A DNA stretch of 64,000 bases from Forficula auricularia (GCA_024734495.1 JALMQS010000890.1:620001-684000), one strand, 5' to 3'; positions 23,857 to 35,903 are shown, numbered from the stretch's first letter. Notes: a model not told the origin generated them from the sequence alone. Numbers and translations: made by a program.

Positions 23857-24002
23857 TTTCCTTTAAATTATGACAAAACCGATTTAATCCTTGAGCGAGT
23901 ACATAGTGTTCTTAATCGAGTTGAGAAATTGGACGATACTTTGGAGATGAGCATTGCAGAACTTCGACGGGACGTTGTAAATGATATAGGACATCTCTTA
24001 CG
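23857..24002 (+). CDS. DUF4803-like upstream module, exon 2
   Basis: Reads FPLNYDKTDLILERVHSVLN, then a helical REKLDD-type stretch ending NDIGHLL(R). The acceptor is catttccag|TTTCC (phase 0) and the donor TTACG|GTATTA (phase 2). It splices in frame to 26621. The stretch has heptad-like spacing, consistent with a helical extracellular domain. Confidence 0.72.
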
Positions 24003-24059
24003 GTATTATTTCTTATGTTTTTATTAAATCATTTTAAAGAAAAACTATAATATAATTTG

Positions 24060-24234
24060 AAAGAGACAATAAAAGAGTGGAAGGAAATTTCTTGTGAATC
24101 AATTGTAATAGACTGATGAAGAGGCCAAAGCTCTCGAAACTATAGTCTCGTAATCCAGCAGAAGACACACTCTTTTATTGTCTCCTTCAATTTATAAAAA
24201 TTCTGCTACTCTCAGCAAAAAGAAACTTTCAATT
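24060..24234. mobile_element. Foldback-family element, deleted copy
   Basis: 'gagacaataaaagagtgg' ... CTGATGAAGAGGCC..CTC..GAAAC (24113-24139) ... 'cacactcttttattgtctcc' ... 'tgctactctcagcaaaaa'. Located 58 bp after exon 2 of the upstream DUF4803 module. Confidence 0.65.
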
Positions 24235-24339
24235 TAATTATAATATAATTTATATTATAGAAAAACAAATTTAGAAATTCTCGATATGTTTGGTATCTTT
24301 CCTGATTAATTTATTAAAGTATTATCTTGCCATTATGAA

Positions 24340-24800
24340 TCCAATTTAAAATAAAAAAAGCCAGAGTCTGTACCTTGATATCTTCCAAAATACTCGAAAT
24401 CAAATTTTTTCTTTTGATTTATATAAATGTTACAGTAAAAACCCGTTTTTAGTAAAAACGCGTCTCGCTGAATACCTTTATGGCTACTAGAGTTTACTGA
24501 TGTTGGTTGAGGTTGGTTCAAAGATCCAGAATATTCATTTTTGACCTTCCGCCTCATTTCGTGTATTTTTTTCAAAATTTTTTAAACGAAAATGTCAAAA
24601 ATTAATAGAAAAGTTGTTGAGAATATAATTTTTGACATTTTTGTTTAAAAATTTTTGAAAATAAACACGAAATGAGGCGGAAGATCAAAATTGAAGATTC
24701 TAGACTTTTTGAACCAAACAAACTCAACCAACATCAGTTAACTCTAGTTGCCATAAAGGTATTCAGCGAAACGCGTTTTTACTGCAACATATTTATATAT
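24340..24800. repeat. Long imperfect palindrome
   Basis: 24420-24580 (cgcctcatttcgtgtatttt and leftward) recurs inverted at 24640-24790. Overlapping open frames on both strands mirror each other and are not real genes. Confidence 0.6.
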
Positions 24801-24977
24801 GGGCGGCGCCTCAAAAAAGTAAATGTTCAAAATGTTTTCAACACTACTACTTGAAAAATTCAACAAAAGTAATGATTGAAGTGTTTGGTATTTAGTATTT
24901 CTGTTTTTATAAATATACTCTATTTGTAAAACTGTCTGCCCTTGCAATGCTCAATACCCTAATCGTTTCTATTATAG

Positions 24978-25110
24978 TAATATAGAGTGGGGCAAGTACC
25001 CGTATACCCCGTTACGTTACTCTAATCAGTTCCCGTGGAATGTAAGCAACAAGGTGATTTGAATATATATATATATATATATATTTGTATATATATATAT
25101 TAACCTACCT
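24978..25110. repeat. P-like terminus and (TA)n microsatellite
   Basis: 'agtaatatagagtgg' matches the terminus of the P-like element at 16062. A TA run of about 36 bp follows (25063-25100). Nothing coding recognised. Confidence 0.4.
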
Positions 25111-25394
25111 ACTAATTTATTTTATTTTAAATGTATAAAATATGCCAACACTCACTGTTTTATATAGTCATCCATACAAGAACTAACCGCGCTTTATTTT
25201 AGAAATCATTAAAGAAGTCAGATTGCTAAATGCCAAAGTTAGTGGCAAATACATACATTAAATATATTCTAGGATTTGATGGAGGGCCATGCAACCAATC
25301 CGAAATAAATAAAAATATATATTTATATAATAGAAAAGTATTATTATTATCATTTCCTTCCATAATTTGTATTAATTTGAAAGTTTATAATGGG

Positions 25395-25575
25395 AAAATA
25401 AGGACAAGTTTTTATGTGTGACTTTTTTATTTATCAGTCAACGTTTGCCGCTTTGCCGACTTCTTCAGGACTTCAAATAGCCTGAAGAAGTCGGCAAAGT
25501 TGAAACGTTGGCTGATAAATAAAAAAGTCACACATAAAAACGTGTCCTTATTTTCCCATTATAAACTTTCAAATT
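25395..25575. repeat. Foldback with CTGAAGAAGTCGGC module
   Basis: 'gaaagtttataatgggaaaa' (25379) is inverted at 25553-25573. Both arms carry CCTGAAGAAGTCGGC...GTTGAAACGTTGG. Lies between exons 2 and 3 of the upstream DUF4803 module. Confidence 0.6.
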
Positions 25576-25734
25576 AATAGAAATGTAACTATTAAAACAT
25601 TCGTATAATTTTTGAATTTTTACTTTATTTTTATTGTAGATTTTTTATCAAGTTGTATAAATAAAATTAATTGAACATTATAATGTTTATTTTGATTACT
25701 TATGTCCATCGATTAAATTATTCAAGTTGTTATC

Positions 25735-26130
25735 GCGAAATAAGGACTATATTTTTTATGTAGATAATTTATATTTTATTGCCAACGCTTCGTCAACTTT
25801 GTTGACTTCTTCAGGGCTCAAATAAAGACTATATTTTTTATGCAGATAATTTATATTTTATTGCCAATCGTCAACTTTGTTGACTTCTTCAGGGGTCAAA
25901 TAATATCTTTCCTGCATATTTGTCATTTTTATAATTATTTCAATCTGATTGATGTTAATGACTTGCCTTGTTATGTTTACTAAGAAAGAATAATTTTAAA
26001 ATGACAAATATGCAGGGAAGATAACTATTTGAGCCCTGAAGAAGTCAACAAAGTTGATGAAACGTTGTAAATAAAATATAAATTATCTACATAAAAAATA
26101 TAGTCCTTATTTCCCGATAACAACTTTAAT
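25735..26130. repeat. Tandem and inverted copies of a hairpin arm
   Basis: 'gactatattttttatgtagataat' begins direct copies at about 25744 and 25826 and an inverted copy at 26082-26104. Each carries a CTGAAGAAGTC-type module. Confidence 0.6.
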
Positions 26131-26339
26131 AATTATACATGTTGTTTTCATATAATATGGAATAATAATACATCTATTAATGGAATTTGATTGAGTGGAA
26201 CGCCCAGGTAAATAAAAACATTTCCAAATATTCAACTTTTTTTTCTGAAACATCGGTTTTTAAAAAAGGTTGAAACAGCTTTTCAATTAAAGTTTTTTAT
26301 TTGGTAATAATGTTTTTATTTGCATCTGAATGACACTAA

Positions 26340-26536
26340 GGGCCAGTTAGTATGTCGGTTGGTAAACTCTTTTTAAAAGTTGGCAAAGGGTAAAACCTTA
26401 GAATTCATCTTGTGCCCGGTGGGATGGCCAATCAGATGAAAGTGTCAGTCATCTGATTGGCCATCCCATCGGGCACAATGTGAATTTTAAGGTTTTACCC
26501 TTTGTCAACGTTTAAAAAGACTTTACCAACTGGCCC
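26340..26536. mobile_element. PIF/Harbinger-like MITE copy 3
   Basis: TAA | GGGCCAGTTAGTATGTCG ... CTTTACCAACTGGCCC | TAA, with GGCCAATCAGATGA at the apex. It ends 84 bp before exon 3 of the upstream DUF4803 module, so it sits in the acceptor region. Confidence 0.8.
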
Positions 26537-26620
26537 TAAATCAAATTTCATTAATATTCACCATCCCCAAGAAAATACTTCTAATCTATTTATTTACTAT
26601 TTCTTACGATGGGAAATGAG

Positions 26621-26867
26621 CACTCATAAATTAATGGATATGATCGACACTATATGGGACGCAGCAGAAACAATGACAACATATTCTGCTGATCATACAC
26701 CGTTTAACGAGAATACCATTAGAGATTTTGCCGAATCTGTTGTATCTCACCATCCAGGTTCAGTGCGCTCATTAATGAATCGAATTCATTTCAAAATCTC
26801 ACCTCATGATCACTCTAAGCGGCTGCCCCTATTATATCAACCTGGCATTTTCGATCATGTGCTTCAG
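26621..26867 (+). CDS. DUF4803-like upstream module, exon 3
   Basis: After the junction the reading is (R)THKLMDMIDTIWDAAETMTT through FAESVVSHHPGSVRSLMNRI to GIFDHVLQ. It parallels the downstream module's FADTVLSDARNSVPAALERI ... NIFEQALK block, so the two are paralogous. The acceptor is aaatgag|CACTC. The homologous phase-0 exon end falls at CAG|GCTAGT, a GC rather than a GT donor. Read through, the frame continues twelve more codons (ASKAESPVIFIK) to TAA at 26904-26906, overlapping an AATAAA-rich stretch. A short secreted isoform of about 205 residues is therefore also possible. Confidence 0.7.
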
Positions 26868-26902
26868 GCTAGTAAGGCGGAAAGTCCAGTCATATTCATT
26901 AA

Positions 26903-26914
26903 ATAAAATAAAAT
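26903..26914 (+). promoter_or_regulatory. Possible polyadenylation signal after upstream module
   Basis: Two overlapping AATAAA-type hexamers lie on the stop codon of the read-through end of the upstream module. They could terminate a short transcript by intronic polyadenylation. In this AT-rich DNA the hexamer alone is weak evidence. Confidence 0.35.
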
Positions 26915-27144
26915 CAATAATCACCCCAAAGCTTCAATTGCTCGAAATAGGCTAACACACAAAACTTGCTTTGCTCAATGACAAGAATTAAGAATTAGAA
27001 AGAAATCAAACTTATAAATTAGTTATTTGATCAATAGAATTTCTTTCTAGCTTTAAAATTCTTAAAATCCAGCTTCACAAATACCTTCGAGTCCAATAAA
27101 ATCTTTCAATATTCCTATAGTTCAGTTCTAACGCCTCTTTCTTT

Positions 27145-27320
27145 TTACCATCCCAGACAGGCTGGAATATTGTAGCAATTGCGAACCTTGCACAATATTG
27201 CCGCAATGTTGCTGCAATGTAAAAGAGGCGGACATAGGAATATTGCTGCAATGTTCCTGCAAGGTTTAATATTGCTCCAATATTCCCTTCTCTCGTTCTC
27301 TCTGGGATGAGTCAATATTG
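27145..27320. repeat. GCAATATTGC-rich repeat
   Basis: Multiple degenerate copies of GCAATATTGC / GCTGCAATGTT between 'catcccagac' (27150) and 'tctgggatga' (27301), which form a small inverted repeat. Probably a MITE. Class unknown. Confidence 0.45.
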
Positions 27321-28411
27321 CACCCTCTCTTTAAAAATTGTGCGATACTCACTTCGAAATAAGTTGCTTTGGGGATTATTCCAAATGTAATAAGAACGGG
27401 GGTGGTTTCCTATTGCCTTTACCCAAGCGTTCGATTCCTGAGGGGACGAAGCAAAGTAAAAATATTTCTACTAAAATCTTTGATTCGTTCCTAAATAAAA
27501 TTAAATTCACTTAATTTTATAATGGTAATATACCTAACCTAGGTTGATTTTTGAAAAAATTCCACTTTCTTCAAAAAAAGAAACTCAAAAAAGATACTTA
27601 AATCTTTTCATTAATAATATAATATATATATATATATATAACAAGTGCATCAAAATTTTAAATTCTATAATATGCAAGTTTTTATTATAAACCATTGTGA
27701 TAAAAAAATGCTGCCCCATTTTTTCGTCTATTTCGCTAACGTTAGCAAATTTATAGAATCAAGCCAATATCGAGGTTAAATTTTCTCAAGCTTTTGACAA
27801 ACTGCAGGAATGTTTTTTTTTATTTAATGGAAAATTTGAGGAATTTTATTAATATTATACTTAGGCATAAGTGTTATAATGTTATTAAAACTTGATTTTA
27901 TTATATAATTTAGTACATATAATAAAGTGTTAATTTCAATTGAATATCCAGAATTAATCAAGCTCAGTGTTTAATTACATTCACCAATTAGTGTTGTCAT
28001 AAAACCAGAAGTTTCAGGCATTTTAATTAATTTCTTAACATATTATCACGTTATTTTCTAAAAATAAATTTAAACTTTGCAATTTTCTCGTTTTCAATTA
28101 AAGAATAATTCTATTAAAATAAATGCTATGATGAGGGCTAATTAATAATATTCCACATTTTTTGCCGATATAACTATATAATTATTTAATCTAAAAACGA
28201 AGTTTTCTTTTACAAACTGAGCAAGTATGCTTGAAATTTCTATTTATAAATTTTAAATACGCATGGGCTTTTTTTATATAATAATATTGATACAAAAAGA
28301 AAAAATTATTGATTGTATTTAAAATATTTAAAAAATACCTATCTTTTATAGAGCAATCTTATATATAGCAATATACGTCGTTTTTAAGATTGTTCTATAA
28401 AATATTTTATT

Positions 28412-28835
28412 TTTTTTTATTTTATTTGTACAAGAAGTTCTACCAAAAAGGTACAACCTCTGTAGTCCGCGGTGGATCCTTGTGAAACGAAAAAAGTCAT
28501 ATATGGCATAAGCAGGCCAAAATTTACAAAACATGATTAAAAATAATAAAAACAGCAATGTTGTTTCTTATTATAAAAAATTAAAAAGGAATGCAAGTAT
28601 TTATTTGGGTGATATCTGGATTTAGTTTTTTTTTTTTTATATTTATACAAGAAGTTCTACCAAAAAGGTATGGTGGATCGTTGTGAAACGAAAAAAAAGT
28701 CATATATGCTATTATAAGCAGGGCAAAATTTACAAAACATGATTAATAAAAACCCAGCAGTGTTGTTTCCTATTATAAAAAATTGAAAAAGGACCGCAAG
28801 TATTTATTTGGTTGATATCTGGATTTAGTTATGTT
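28412..28835. repeat. Two-copy tandem duplication, about 225 bp
   Basis: 'acaagaagttctaccaaaaa' occurs at 28430 and 28646, and 'tttgggtgatatctggattt' at 28603 and (as ttggttgat...) 28808. The second copy lacks about 20 bp (cctctgtagtccgc). No gene recognised. Confidence 0.65.
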
Positions 28836-29099
28836 TCTTTCCAAACAGGGATTGACTTTTAAGAAAGCTTCCCCTTCATTAAGGGTAAATGAATTGACGG
28901 ACCATAATAGTAGAAAAAAGAAAAGAAGAAAATTCTATTATATTTGTTAAATATTTACATTGGGCTGAAGATAAGCTAAGTAATAGGAGACTAGTCATAA
29001 AAAAAGACGCAATCTTTAATTTATCTCAGAATCATAAAAAAGTGCATTGTGAAAACAATAAAATTAGTCTTTTTATAATTAAACAAAGCAAGTCCAAGA

Positions 29100-29365
29100 T
29101 TAATTTCTATGCCAATATAAAAGAAGAATCATTGAAATCGGTCCAGTTATGGGCGAACATACATAACAAAAAAGGTCCAATACCAATGAAAAAAAAACGA
29201 GACCAATCGGGAACTAGACTGAACCCAATGCAAAAAAAATCATCGAAATCGGTCCACATGGTAAAGAGAAATAAATGTTCAAACACAAAAAAAAACAGAC
29301 ATTCCGTTGAATTGATAACCTCCTCCTTTTTTCGAAGTCGGTTAAAAATCCGAAATCTATTCAAG
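29100..29365. repeat. Transposon end shared with 46790-47070
   Basis: 'aaaaggtccaataccaatga' and terminal 'aacctcctccttttttcgaa' plus 'gtcggttaaaaa' match the copy at 46900-47065. Frames here are repeat-derived. Confidence 0.55.
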
Positions 29366-30160
29366 TTTGAACTGGAATTGTCAAAATGACAAAGGATCAA
29401 GAAGAGGCAAAGTGGGGGAAATCGACCCAGCCGAGAGAAAGACGTGGAACTCTGGAGGGGCCTGCCTGGGGGCAAAGCCCCTTCTCCTACTTTCAAGAGG
29501 CCTCCACTCCAAGACCAAAAGCGACCAGCCGCCAGTCAAACGACAGATTTGTTCGAGCAAACTTTCTCTCATTTAGTGCTTTTAATTTGCATCCCTCACA
29601 GTGAACTAACTAACTATACTACAACTCAATCAATAGTGATTTCAGTTTTAATTAAATCTGTTTTCTATCACTCTCAAGTGGAAATTTAAATCCCGAGTAC
29701 AATGACAATTAATTCGAGACAATGTCGATAGGATGTAGGTTCTAAAGGTTGGACGTTGGCCAGAAGACCCTTGTGCGGAAGTAATAGATTAACTCGAAAA
29801 GGAAGTCTCTTGATTAACCCTTCTTAGGGGGTCACCTTGTCACCAACAGGGTCGATGGTCACTAAATGACAAATTTGCTTTTCGAGTCACTCTGATTGAA
29901 TTATTGTGTGTGAATGAATGATATATGCAGACTCGTATCTTAGAAAAGAAAATTCAATACAAAGCGCTGACATAACTTTTAACTTTTATGGTCCAGCTGG
30001 CCTTGAGAAAGTTTGCACTCCGTTACTTGATTCCCTTTCTTTTTTAAACATTTTGAGTCATCGTCCCTTTACATTCTTATTGCTACGATCTCTGTTTTAA
30101 GAAAATTATTAATAGCAATGTTAAGATTCCAATAAACTTTCTCTATATATATTTATCAAA
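29366..30160. other. GC-richer stretch upstream of the second DUF4803 start
   Basis: 29386-29560 is clearly more GC-rich than its surroundings and contains a small hairpin GGGGCAAAGCCCC. Open frames overlap in several frames, with no recognisable protein. It could be an LTR-like fragment, a 5' UTR exon or promoter DNA of the gene at 30309. Confidence 0.3.
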
Positions 30161-30168
30161 TAGTTTTA

Positions 30169-30178
30169 TATGACGTAA
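30169..30178 (+). promoter_or_regulatory. CRE/C-EBP-like site upstream of second DUF4803 start
   Basis: TATGACGTAA lies about 140 bp before the ATG at 30309. Arthropod initiator-like TCAGT sequences (30256-30275) follow. This suggests a separate promoter for the downstream N-terminal module. Motif inspection only. Confidence 0.3.
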
Positions 30179-30308
30179 TACCACATACTCTAAGGCTGAC
30201 GAACGCATATTATTTCAATTTCTCATTACTAAGGGTTCATTCTTTTTTACTTAAGTCAGTATTTAATCAGTGATATTTGAGTGTAGATAAAAAAAAACAT
30301 TGATAACG

Positions 30309-30803
30309 ATGGCATTTTTAAAAGTTTTAAGTTTATTGTTTCTTTTGGGGGTTGTGAGTTCGGTCCCAGGAAAAAAGAAATTAAAACCTAGCCTCTCTGG
30401 TCCCGATTCACTTAAATTGCAATTGAACGATTATGTCAACGATTTATGGATGGATCTACGTGATCCAGACTGGGTAAACGATGCCGAGGATACGGGCTTT
30501 GTACGTGCTTTTGCAAATATCGATCGTTTACTCAATTCATACTCAATTGAAACACCTACAGAGCTAGACACTGTATGGTTGTGGGCTCGATTGGATGCGC
30601 AAATGCGGGGAATCACAGGACTTTATGTGAATTTGCAACGATTGCTTCGATTCCCAGGACCTGCAAATCGTCGTGATTTAATCGACTTTGCAGACACAGT
30701 CCTTTCCGATGCACGAAATAGTGTTCCAGCTGCATTGGAGAGAATACACGAATTGGCACTTGATCCGGGAAAGGAAGGAAATATCTTCGAGCAAGCTCTT
30801 AAG
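30309..30803 (+). CDS. DUF4803 family secreted protein, exon 1
   Basis: The ATG at 30309 gives MAFLKVLSLLFLLGVVSSVP, a clear signal peptide, then a basic KKKLKP segment and a helical domain (YVNDLWMDLRDPDWVNDAED, LLRFPGPANRRDLIDFADTV, NIFEQALK). A TTG nine bases earlier is in frame but is not a likely start. The donor AAG|GTAGTC is phase 0. Together with seven further exons it gives 654 residues. The family is widespread in insects; I know of no assigned biochemical role, so only secretion is inferred. Reading past the donor adds a 34-residue tail without family character. Confidence 0.85.
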
Positions 30804-31307
30804 GTAGTCAACCAAATTCAAGGACAAAATTTCTATACTAAACATTCGATAAACATCTTGACAAAAGAATTTAAATTTATCTTGTTTAATTTTATCTTAA
30901 GTTAAATTGTTAAGAATTCCAAAGTTAAAACCACAATAGTTGGGGTGAGCCTTTGTTTTGAAAATAAATAAATCTAATGATCTAAAAACAAGACGTAGAT
31001 AAAACGGAAATGTGAAGATTAAGAATAAACATGACAGAGAAAAGTGTTTTTAAGAAAATAGTGTATAATATCTATTTTTTTCTCAGACTTGGGGTCAGAT
31101 TGTTTAATTTGAGAATTCTTTCGGGGTGAAATAAGAAATTTTCTAGTTTATTTGTGACATTTCGGCTTCTTATTCGGAAGCCGTTTTCAAGTGAGAATAG
31201 ATATAAATCGAATCAACTCAATCACAGAATAATCAATGCCATGAGTGTCAAATGACGCCCACCAAATAAATTGACTCGATATATATTTATTATCATTTAA
31301 AATCGTG

Positions 31308-31563
31308 TACACAGGAGTTTTTAAAGGGGTTGTAGTGGTGTTTCACAAGTAAAAATAAAAAATAAAAAAATATTTTTAATTATATTTTTGGAGTTTTATT
31401 TTAAATACTCTTTGGAAAACTCAAACTCCTGATGATGGGCTAAAACCCCGAAATATGTATAGAGTATTTAAAATAAAACTCCAAATATATAATTAAAAAG
31501 ATTTTTTTTTTTAATTTCAATTTTTACTTGTGAAATAGCACTGTAACCCTTTTAAAAACTCCT
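31308..31563. mobile_element. Complete foldback element with CTGATGA/CGAAA hairpin
   Basis: Arms 'acacaggagtttttaaa' (31310) and 'tttaaaaactcctgtgtt' (31550). CTGATGATGGGCTAAAACCCC and GAAATATG lie at 31429-31453. The arm also contains 'ggtgtttcacaag'. Sequence twin of 1341-1546. Confidence 0.7.
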
Positions 31564-31779
31564 GTGTTTAATATGTTTCACTATAAACCAACACCGCTTT
31601 CCCTAAATGTTAAAATCGTGGAGAATAAACTAGAAAAATTTTCTCATTTTACCATGAATTAAATAAGGTAGTTTTTGAGGTGTTTCACAGAAATGAAAGA
31701 TTCAAAAGTTTTTTATAAACCTTAATAAATTTCGGGTTGTTAAAGTTAACCCATCTTCAGGAGTGCAGAGACTAAGGAA

Positions 31780-31988
31780 GGGCCAGTTGTATGTCGGTTT
31801 GTAAAGTCTATGTAAAAGTTGACAAAGGGTTAAAACCTTAGAATTCACCTTGTGCCCGGCCGTATGGCCAATCAGATGACACGCACTTTCATCTGATTGG
31901 CCATCCCTCCAGGCACAAGGTGAATTCTAAGGTTTTAACCCTTTGTCAACTTTTACAAAGACTTTACCAACTGACATACAACTGGCCC
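31780..31988. mobile_element. PIF/Harbinger-like MITE copy 4
   Basis: Ends GGGCCAGTTGTATGTCGG and CCGACATACAACTGGCCC-like (acatacaactggccc), apex ggccaatcagatga. Inserted within a further foldback remnant ('ggtgtttcacag...atctcaggag'). Confidence 0.8.
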
Positions 31989-33539
31989 TAAAAGACAAAC
32001 AACTCCCATTAATTTTAATTTACATAATGTTTCTCTATAAACCAACACCGCATTCTCTTAGTTTATTTAATCCGAAATAATTTACCAGTTCATATTTATT
32101 ATCTTTTTCTTTCAAAATATTATGACCAAACATGAAAATACCCCTGAATCAGTCAATTTCAAAAAAATCAAGATATTAAACACTTGTTGGAATTGTTAAT
32201 TCATGCATTATGAAATATTGTCACTAAGAACTTCAAGCTTAATGAATCCAAATTAAATATTATCAATAAACTAATATTTATAGATTTTTAAACATTTAGG
32301 ACAAAAGAAATACTGAAATGTTATTTAAAAGACTAATCATAGATAATTCTTTAATATGGTATTTGCTATTTTAAACTCAATTTATTTACGTCTAGAATCT
32401 GTTTAATTACTGATATAATACTAATAGAATTAGTATTAGTTATAATACTAATGGAAATCGTAATCATTGTTTGTCTTGTAGCATCTCAACCATAAGAAAA
32501 CGCGGGTTTTATTAGTAGTTAATAAAATGAAGAATTACGAAAATCTTAATTAGACTTTTTAATTTCATCATAGGTCGTATATTTTTCATTTTAATTTAAT
32601 AGGCTTTACTGATGCAGCAATGACAAGCCGATAAGAAGTTGATACTTTAGTATAAAATCCCGGGATTTATTATATAAACATAATTCTAATTAAATAAATA
32701 TTTACTTAAGTAATTCTAATTAAATGTTTTAGATATTCATAAATCAAATTCATTTCTATTCATCATATACGTTCAATTATTATAATGCAATTATATAAAA
32801 TCTAGAAAAAAAGTGAAATAAAGCAAAGTCTAAGCGGATGACGAATTCATCGGGAACTAAATAGATAACTGTCCTTGGGAATATAAGAAACATATAAACA
32901 AGATCAACGAGGAAATGGAACAAAACAACCTTCGGATTTGTATCATAGATCACATCGGAAATTAATCATTAATAATTCCAAAATAATAATAAATTACTAA
33001 TTAATTTACCTTGACATTATAATATTCAAAAAATAATTTTTACTTTACCATACAGGGTATGGTCAAGTATTGTAATCGTGCATGAAAAAAGTGTTTTTTT
33101 CCTTCTTTTTTTCAAAATATCTCAAAAACGGCTGAAACTATTTTGATTAGAAAAAATTGAGCGAAACCATGGCATTTCGCTCTACAAAAAAGCTCTAATA
33201 AGTGAACATCGAAAAAATTATATTATAATTGTTTTGTCAAAATGTCTTAGTCTGTGCGTTACGAAATTTTTGTGGATGACCTAGCTCAAAGACTACTGTG
33301 AATATCGAAACCAAATTTCACACGTAGTTTTGGTCCATTGAGATTAAGAGCTGATTAGATTTTGGTGCATATCAACCCAAAATTAAGGGGGGTAGAGGGG
33401 GGGTTAAAATTGAAAAATCTAGGCTATTTGAGCAAACTCAACCAAATTTTGTATACATAATCAGTGGACAGGACCCCCAGAAGTCTAAAAATGCAAAAAC
33501 TAACCCCCCTACATGATTATAAATAATTTTACTAAATTG

Positions 33540-33692
33540 GAGGAGACAATAAAAGAGTGTGTCTTCTGCTGGAATTATAAATTTTATTTATTTATAACGA
33601 TTCTAATTCCAGCAGAAGACACACTCTTTTATTGTCTCCTTCAATATATAAAAATTCTGCTACTCTCGGCAAAAACTTTCAATTTAATTTTA
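33540..33692. mobile_element. Short foldback-family element
   Basis: 'gagacaataaaagagtgtgt' and its inverse 'acacactcttttattgtctc', then 'tgctactctcggcaaaaact'. The hairpin module is deleted in this copy. Confidence 0.65.
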
Positions 33693-34558
33693 CTAAATAT
33701 TAAATATAAGTGAGGGGCCAGGATGTATGGTAATGTCAATTGGATGGCCACACCAGAACGTGCCAATTTTTTTTAGAAATTTCAAAGACTTATTTAGAGA
33801 TTAATACTTTTTTATTTATTTTTTATTTTGAAATTTAAATTCACTTAATTAATTTTCTTAACACTATTGCCTTTTTGAAACCAAAAATTGTGATTGTGAA
33901 TGAATAGATAGGTCATGTGATACTGGATCTGAACTAAACCAAATTTTTTTATCCACCATAAATATAAAAAACATTCTATTTACAAAATAATTGAAGCTTT
34001 TGTGGTTAATTAATGATCTAGAAGATTTTTCATAATATTGATTCAAGTTGACCTTCAAGTTAAGATGTATATAAAAAAAAAGTTTCCCGCAGCCTAAGTC
34101 CCTGAGAACTCTTATAAAAATGATGGACACGAATTATATTACAAAAAAAGAATATTAAGTGTTTGGATTAGAGTTAAAGGCATTTTTTCTGTAATGGGTC
34201 ACCAGAAATGAATGCTATAGAATTCAGTAATGATGGAGAAGGGAAGGAAATTCCAGGCCCTTCAAGTCATAGAGTAGATGAATAAGTTGGTTTGATCTAT
34301 TTCTAATTTTACTACGACAACTCCAATGTAAAATCAGAAAAATTAATAAAAATTATCTACTATTATCATGACATTTTGGTTCTTACTCAAGTGATCGATC
34401 CATATAGAAATCTATACAGAGTCGTTAGAGTTTGTGGCTGTGATGATACTGTTTAGATGTTTGTATTTGTTTTGTATCCAATTTTAGTATAATGAAAATT
34501 AATTTGAATCAACTGTGGTTTCTATCGTGTGTGATATTTTCGTTATATCCGTTTCTAA

Positions 34559-34765
34559 GGGCCAGTTGTATGTCGGTTGATAAACTCTTTTTAAACGTTG
34601 ACAAAGGGTAAATCCTTAGAATTCACCTAGTGCCCGACGGGAAGACCAATCAGATGAAAGTACGTGTCATCTGTTTGGCCATCCCACCGGGCACAAGGTG
34701 AATTTTAAGGTTTTACCCTTTGCCAACGTTTAAAAAGAGTTTACCAACCGACATACAACTGGCCC
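34559..34765. mobile_element. PIF/Harbinger-like MITE copy 5
   Basis: TAA | GGGCCAGTTGTATGTCGG ... CCGACATACAACTGGCCC | TAA. Complete, non-coding. Confidence 0.82.
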
Positions 34766-34770
34766 TAAGT

Positions 34771-35095
34771 CAGTGTCCGCAAACTTTTTATGTTCAAGGT
34801 ACACCTACCAAATCAAGAAATTTTAGAGATAGACCAAAGAAAAAAACAATGTTTATTTAATATTTATTTATTATTAGAATCAATATAATAGGAAAATATG
34901 TTTAATGAGAAATGTGAGCCTGTTTAACTGAGCACAGGCGATCAAAATTTGGAGGAATCATTGATAAGGCTGCTCGCATAACTCTCAGCTATGTGTAGGT
35001 GCATTATCTTAACAAAACTTGACATTTTTCCGCGGCATACCATCTAATGACTACGGTAGACCAGTGTGCCGCGGCACAGACTTTGCGGAACACTG
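34771..35095. mobile_element. hAT MITE (CAGTGTTCCGCAAA)
   Basis: Ends CAGTGTCCGCAAACTTT and GACTTTGCGGAACACTG with perfect 8-bp duplication CCCTAAGT (34763-34770, 35096-35103). The left target copy overlaps the end of Harbinger copy 5, so the hAT inserted after it. Confidence 0.9.
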
Positions 35096-35702
35096 CCCTA
35101 AGTGATGTAAGTGTGAATATGTATGCTTTTCTAAATTAAGCAGTGTCGACTTGAACCGGTTCAGACAATTTATGCCCTGTTAGAGTTTGTTTTCTTAAAT
35201 AAGTGCAAAGATCATAGTGTTCCTAATTTGATTAATTTCAATATAAAGAATGTATTCAATTTTACGCTGAAAACAAACTCTAACAGGGCATAAATTGTCT
35301 GAACCGGTTCAAGTCGACACTGCTTAATTTAGAAATTGAGCATACATATTCACACTTACAGCACTTAGAAACGAATATAACGAGAATATCACACACGATA
35401 GAAACCACAGTTGATTCAAACGAATTTTTTTATACAAAAATTGGATACATAACAAAAACAATACTATCTATACAGTCTCCATACCTGGCTGGCTTTAAAA
35501 AACTTGAATGATTGACTTGAAGACGATTTCATAAGTAAAAACATAAACGCTCTGATAATAAGTAAAAAATTTTAATTTTACTAAAGTTGTTCTAACCCTC
35601 GCGATATCACTTACTTTTACATTTGGGAACTGAAAATATTTTAATCATTTTACTAATACGAAGAAATATTTAATCATGAATTTAATTAATTAATCTTTCT
35701 AG

Positions 35703-35844
35703 GAAAGTACTGGGGGTTGTTTGGTACGCGAATCTCCTCAACAACTTATTTATAACGTTTATGGCCTCCTGGCAACCACCCAGCTCAAAGGATATGCAAT
35801 GATACAATTTTCTTGGATGCTTTTGCATCTCTATAATCACTCAG
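35703..35844 (+). CDS. DUF4803 family protein, exon 2
   Basis: Reads ESTGGCLVRESPQQLIYNVY, then GLLATTQLKGYAMIQFSWML and LHLYNHSG. The acceptor is tctttctag|GAAAG (phase 0) and the donor CAG|GTAGAC (phase 1). The 'KGYAMIQFSWMLL' stretch is a typical conserved block of the family. It accepts phase-0 donors, so either N-terminal module could join it. Confidence 0.85.
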
Positions 35845-35903
35845 GTAGACAATTTAAATTAATTCTTCTATTTAGAGAAATTATAATTGTGTATGTGTTT
35901 TAG

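Larger units (their letters stand above)
34430..35475. repeat. Large interrupted palindrome with two MITE insertions
   Basis: 34440-34558 is mirrored at 35365-35475, and 35100-35180 at 35285-35370 (aattgtctgaaccggttcaa). The left arm is broken by a Harbinger MITE (34559-34765), followed directly by a hAT MITE (34771-35095). Confidence 0.65.

Noticed and set aside
26871..26880. CTA|GTAAGG as the sole donor of the upstream DUF4803 module
   Set aside because: It is phase 1 and reads into a stop when joined to 35703. It only works if that exon is skipped, so it is kept as an alternative, not the main model.
29386..29700. LTR of a retrovirus-like element
   Set aside because: GC shift only. No TG..CA ends, primer binding site or duplicate copy found in the window.
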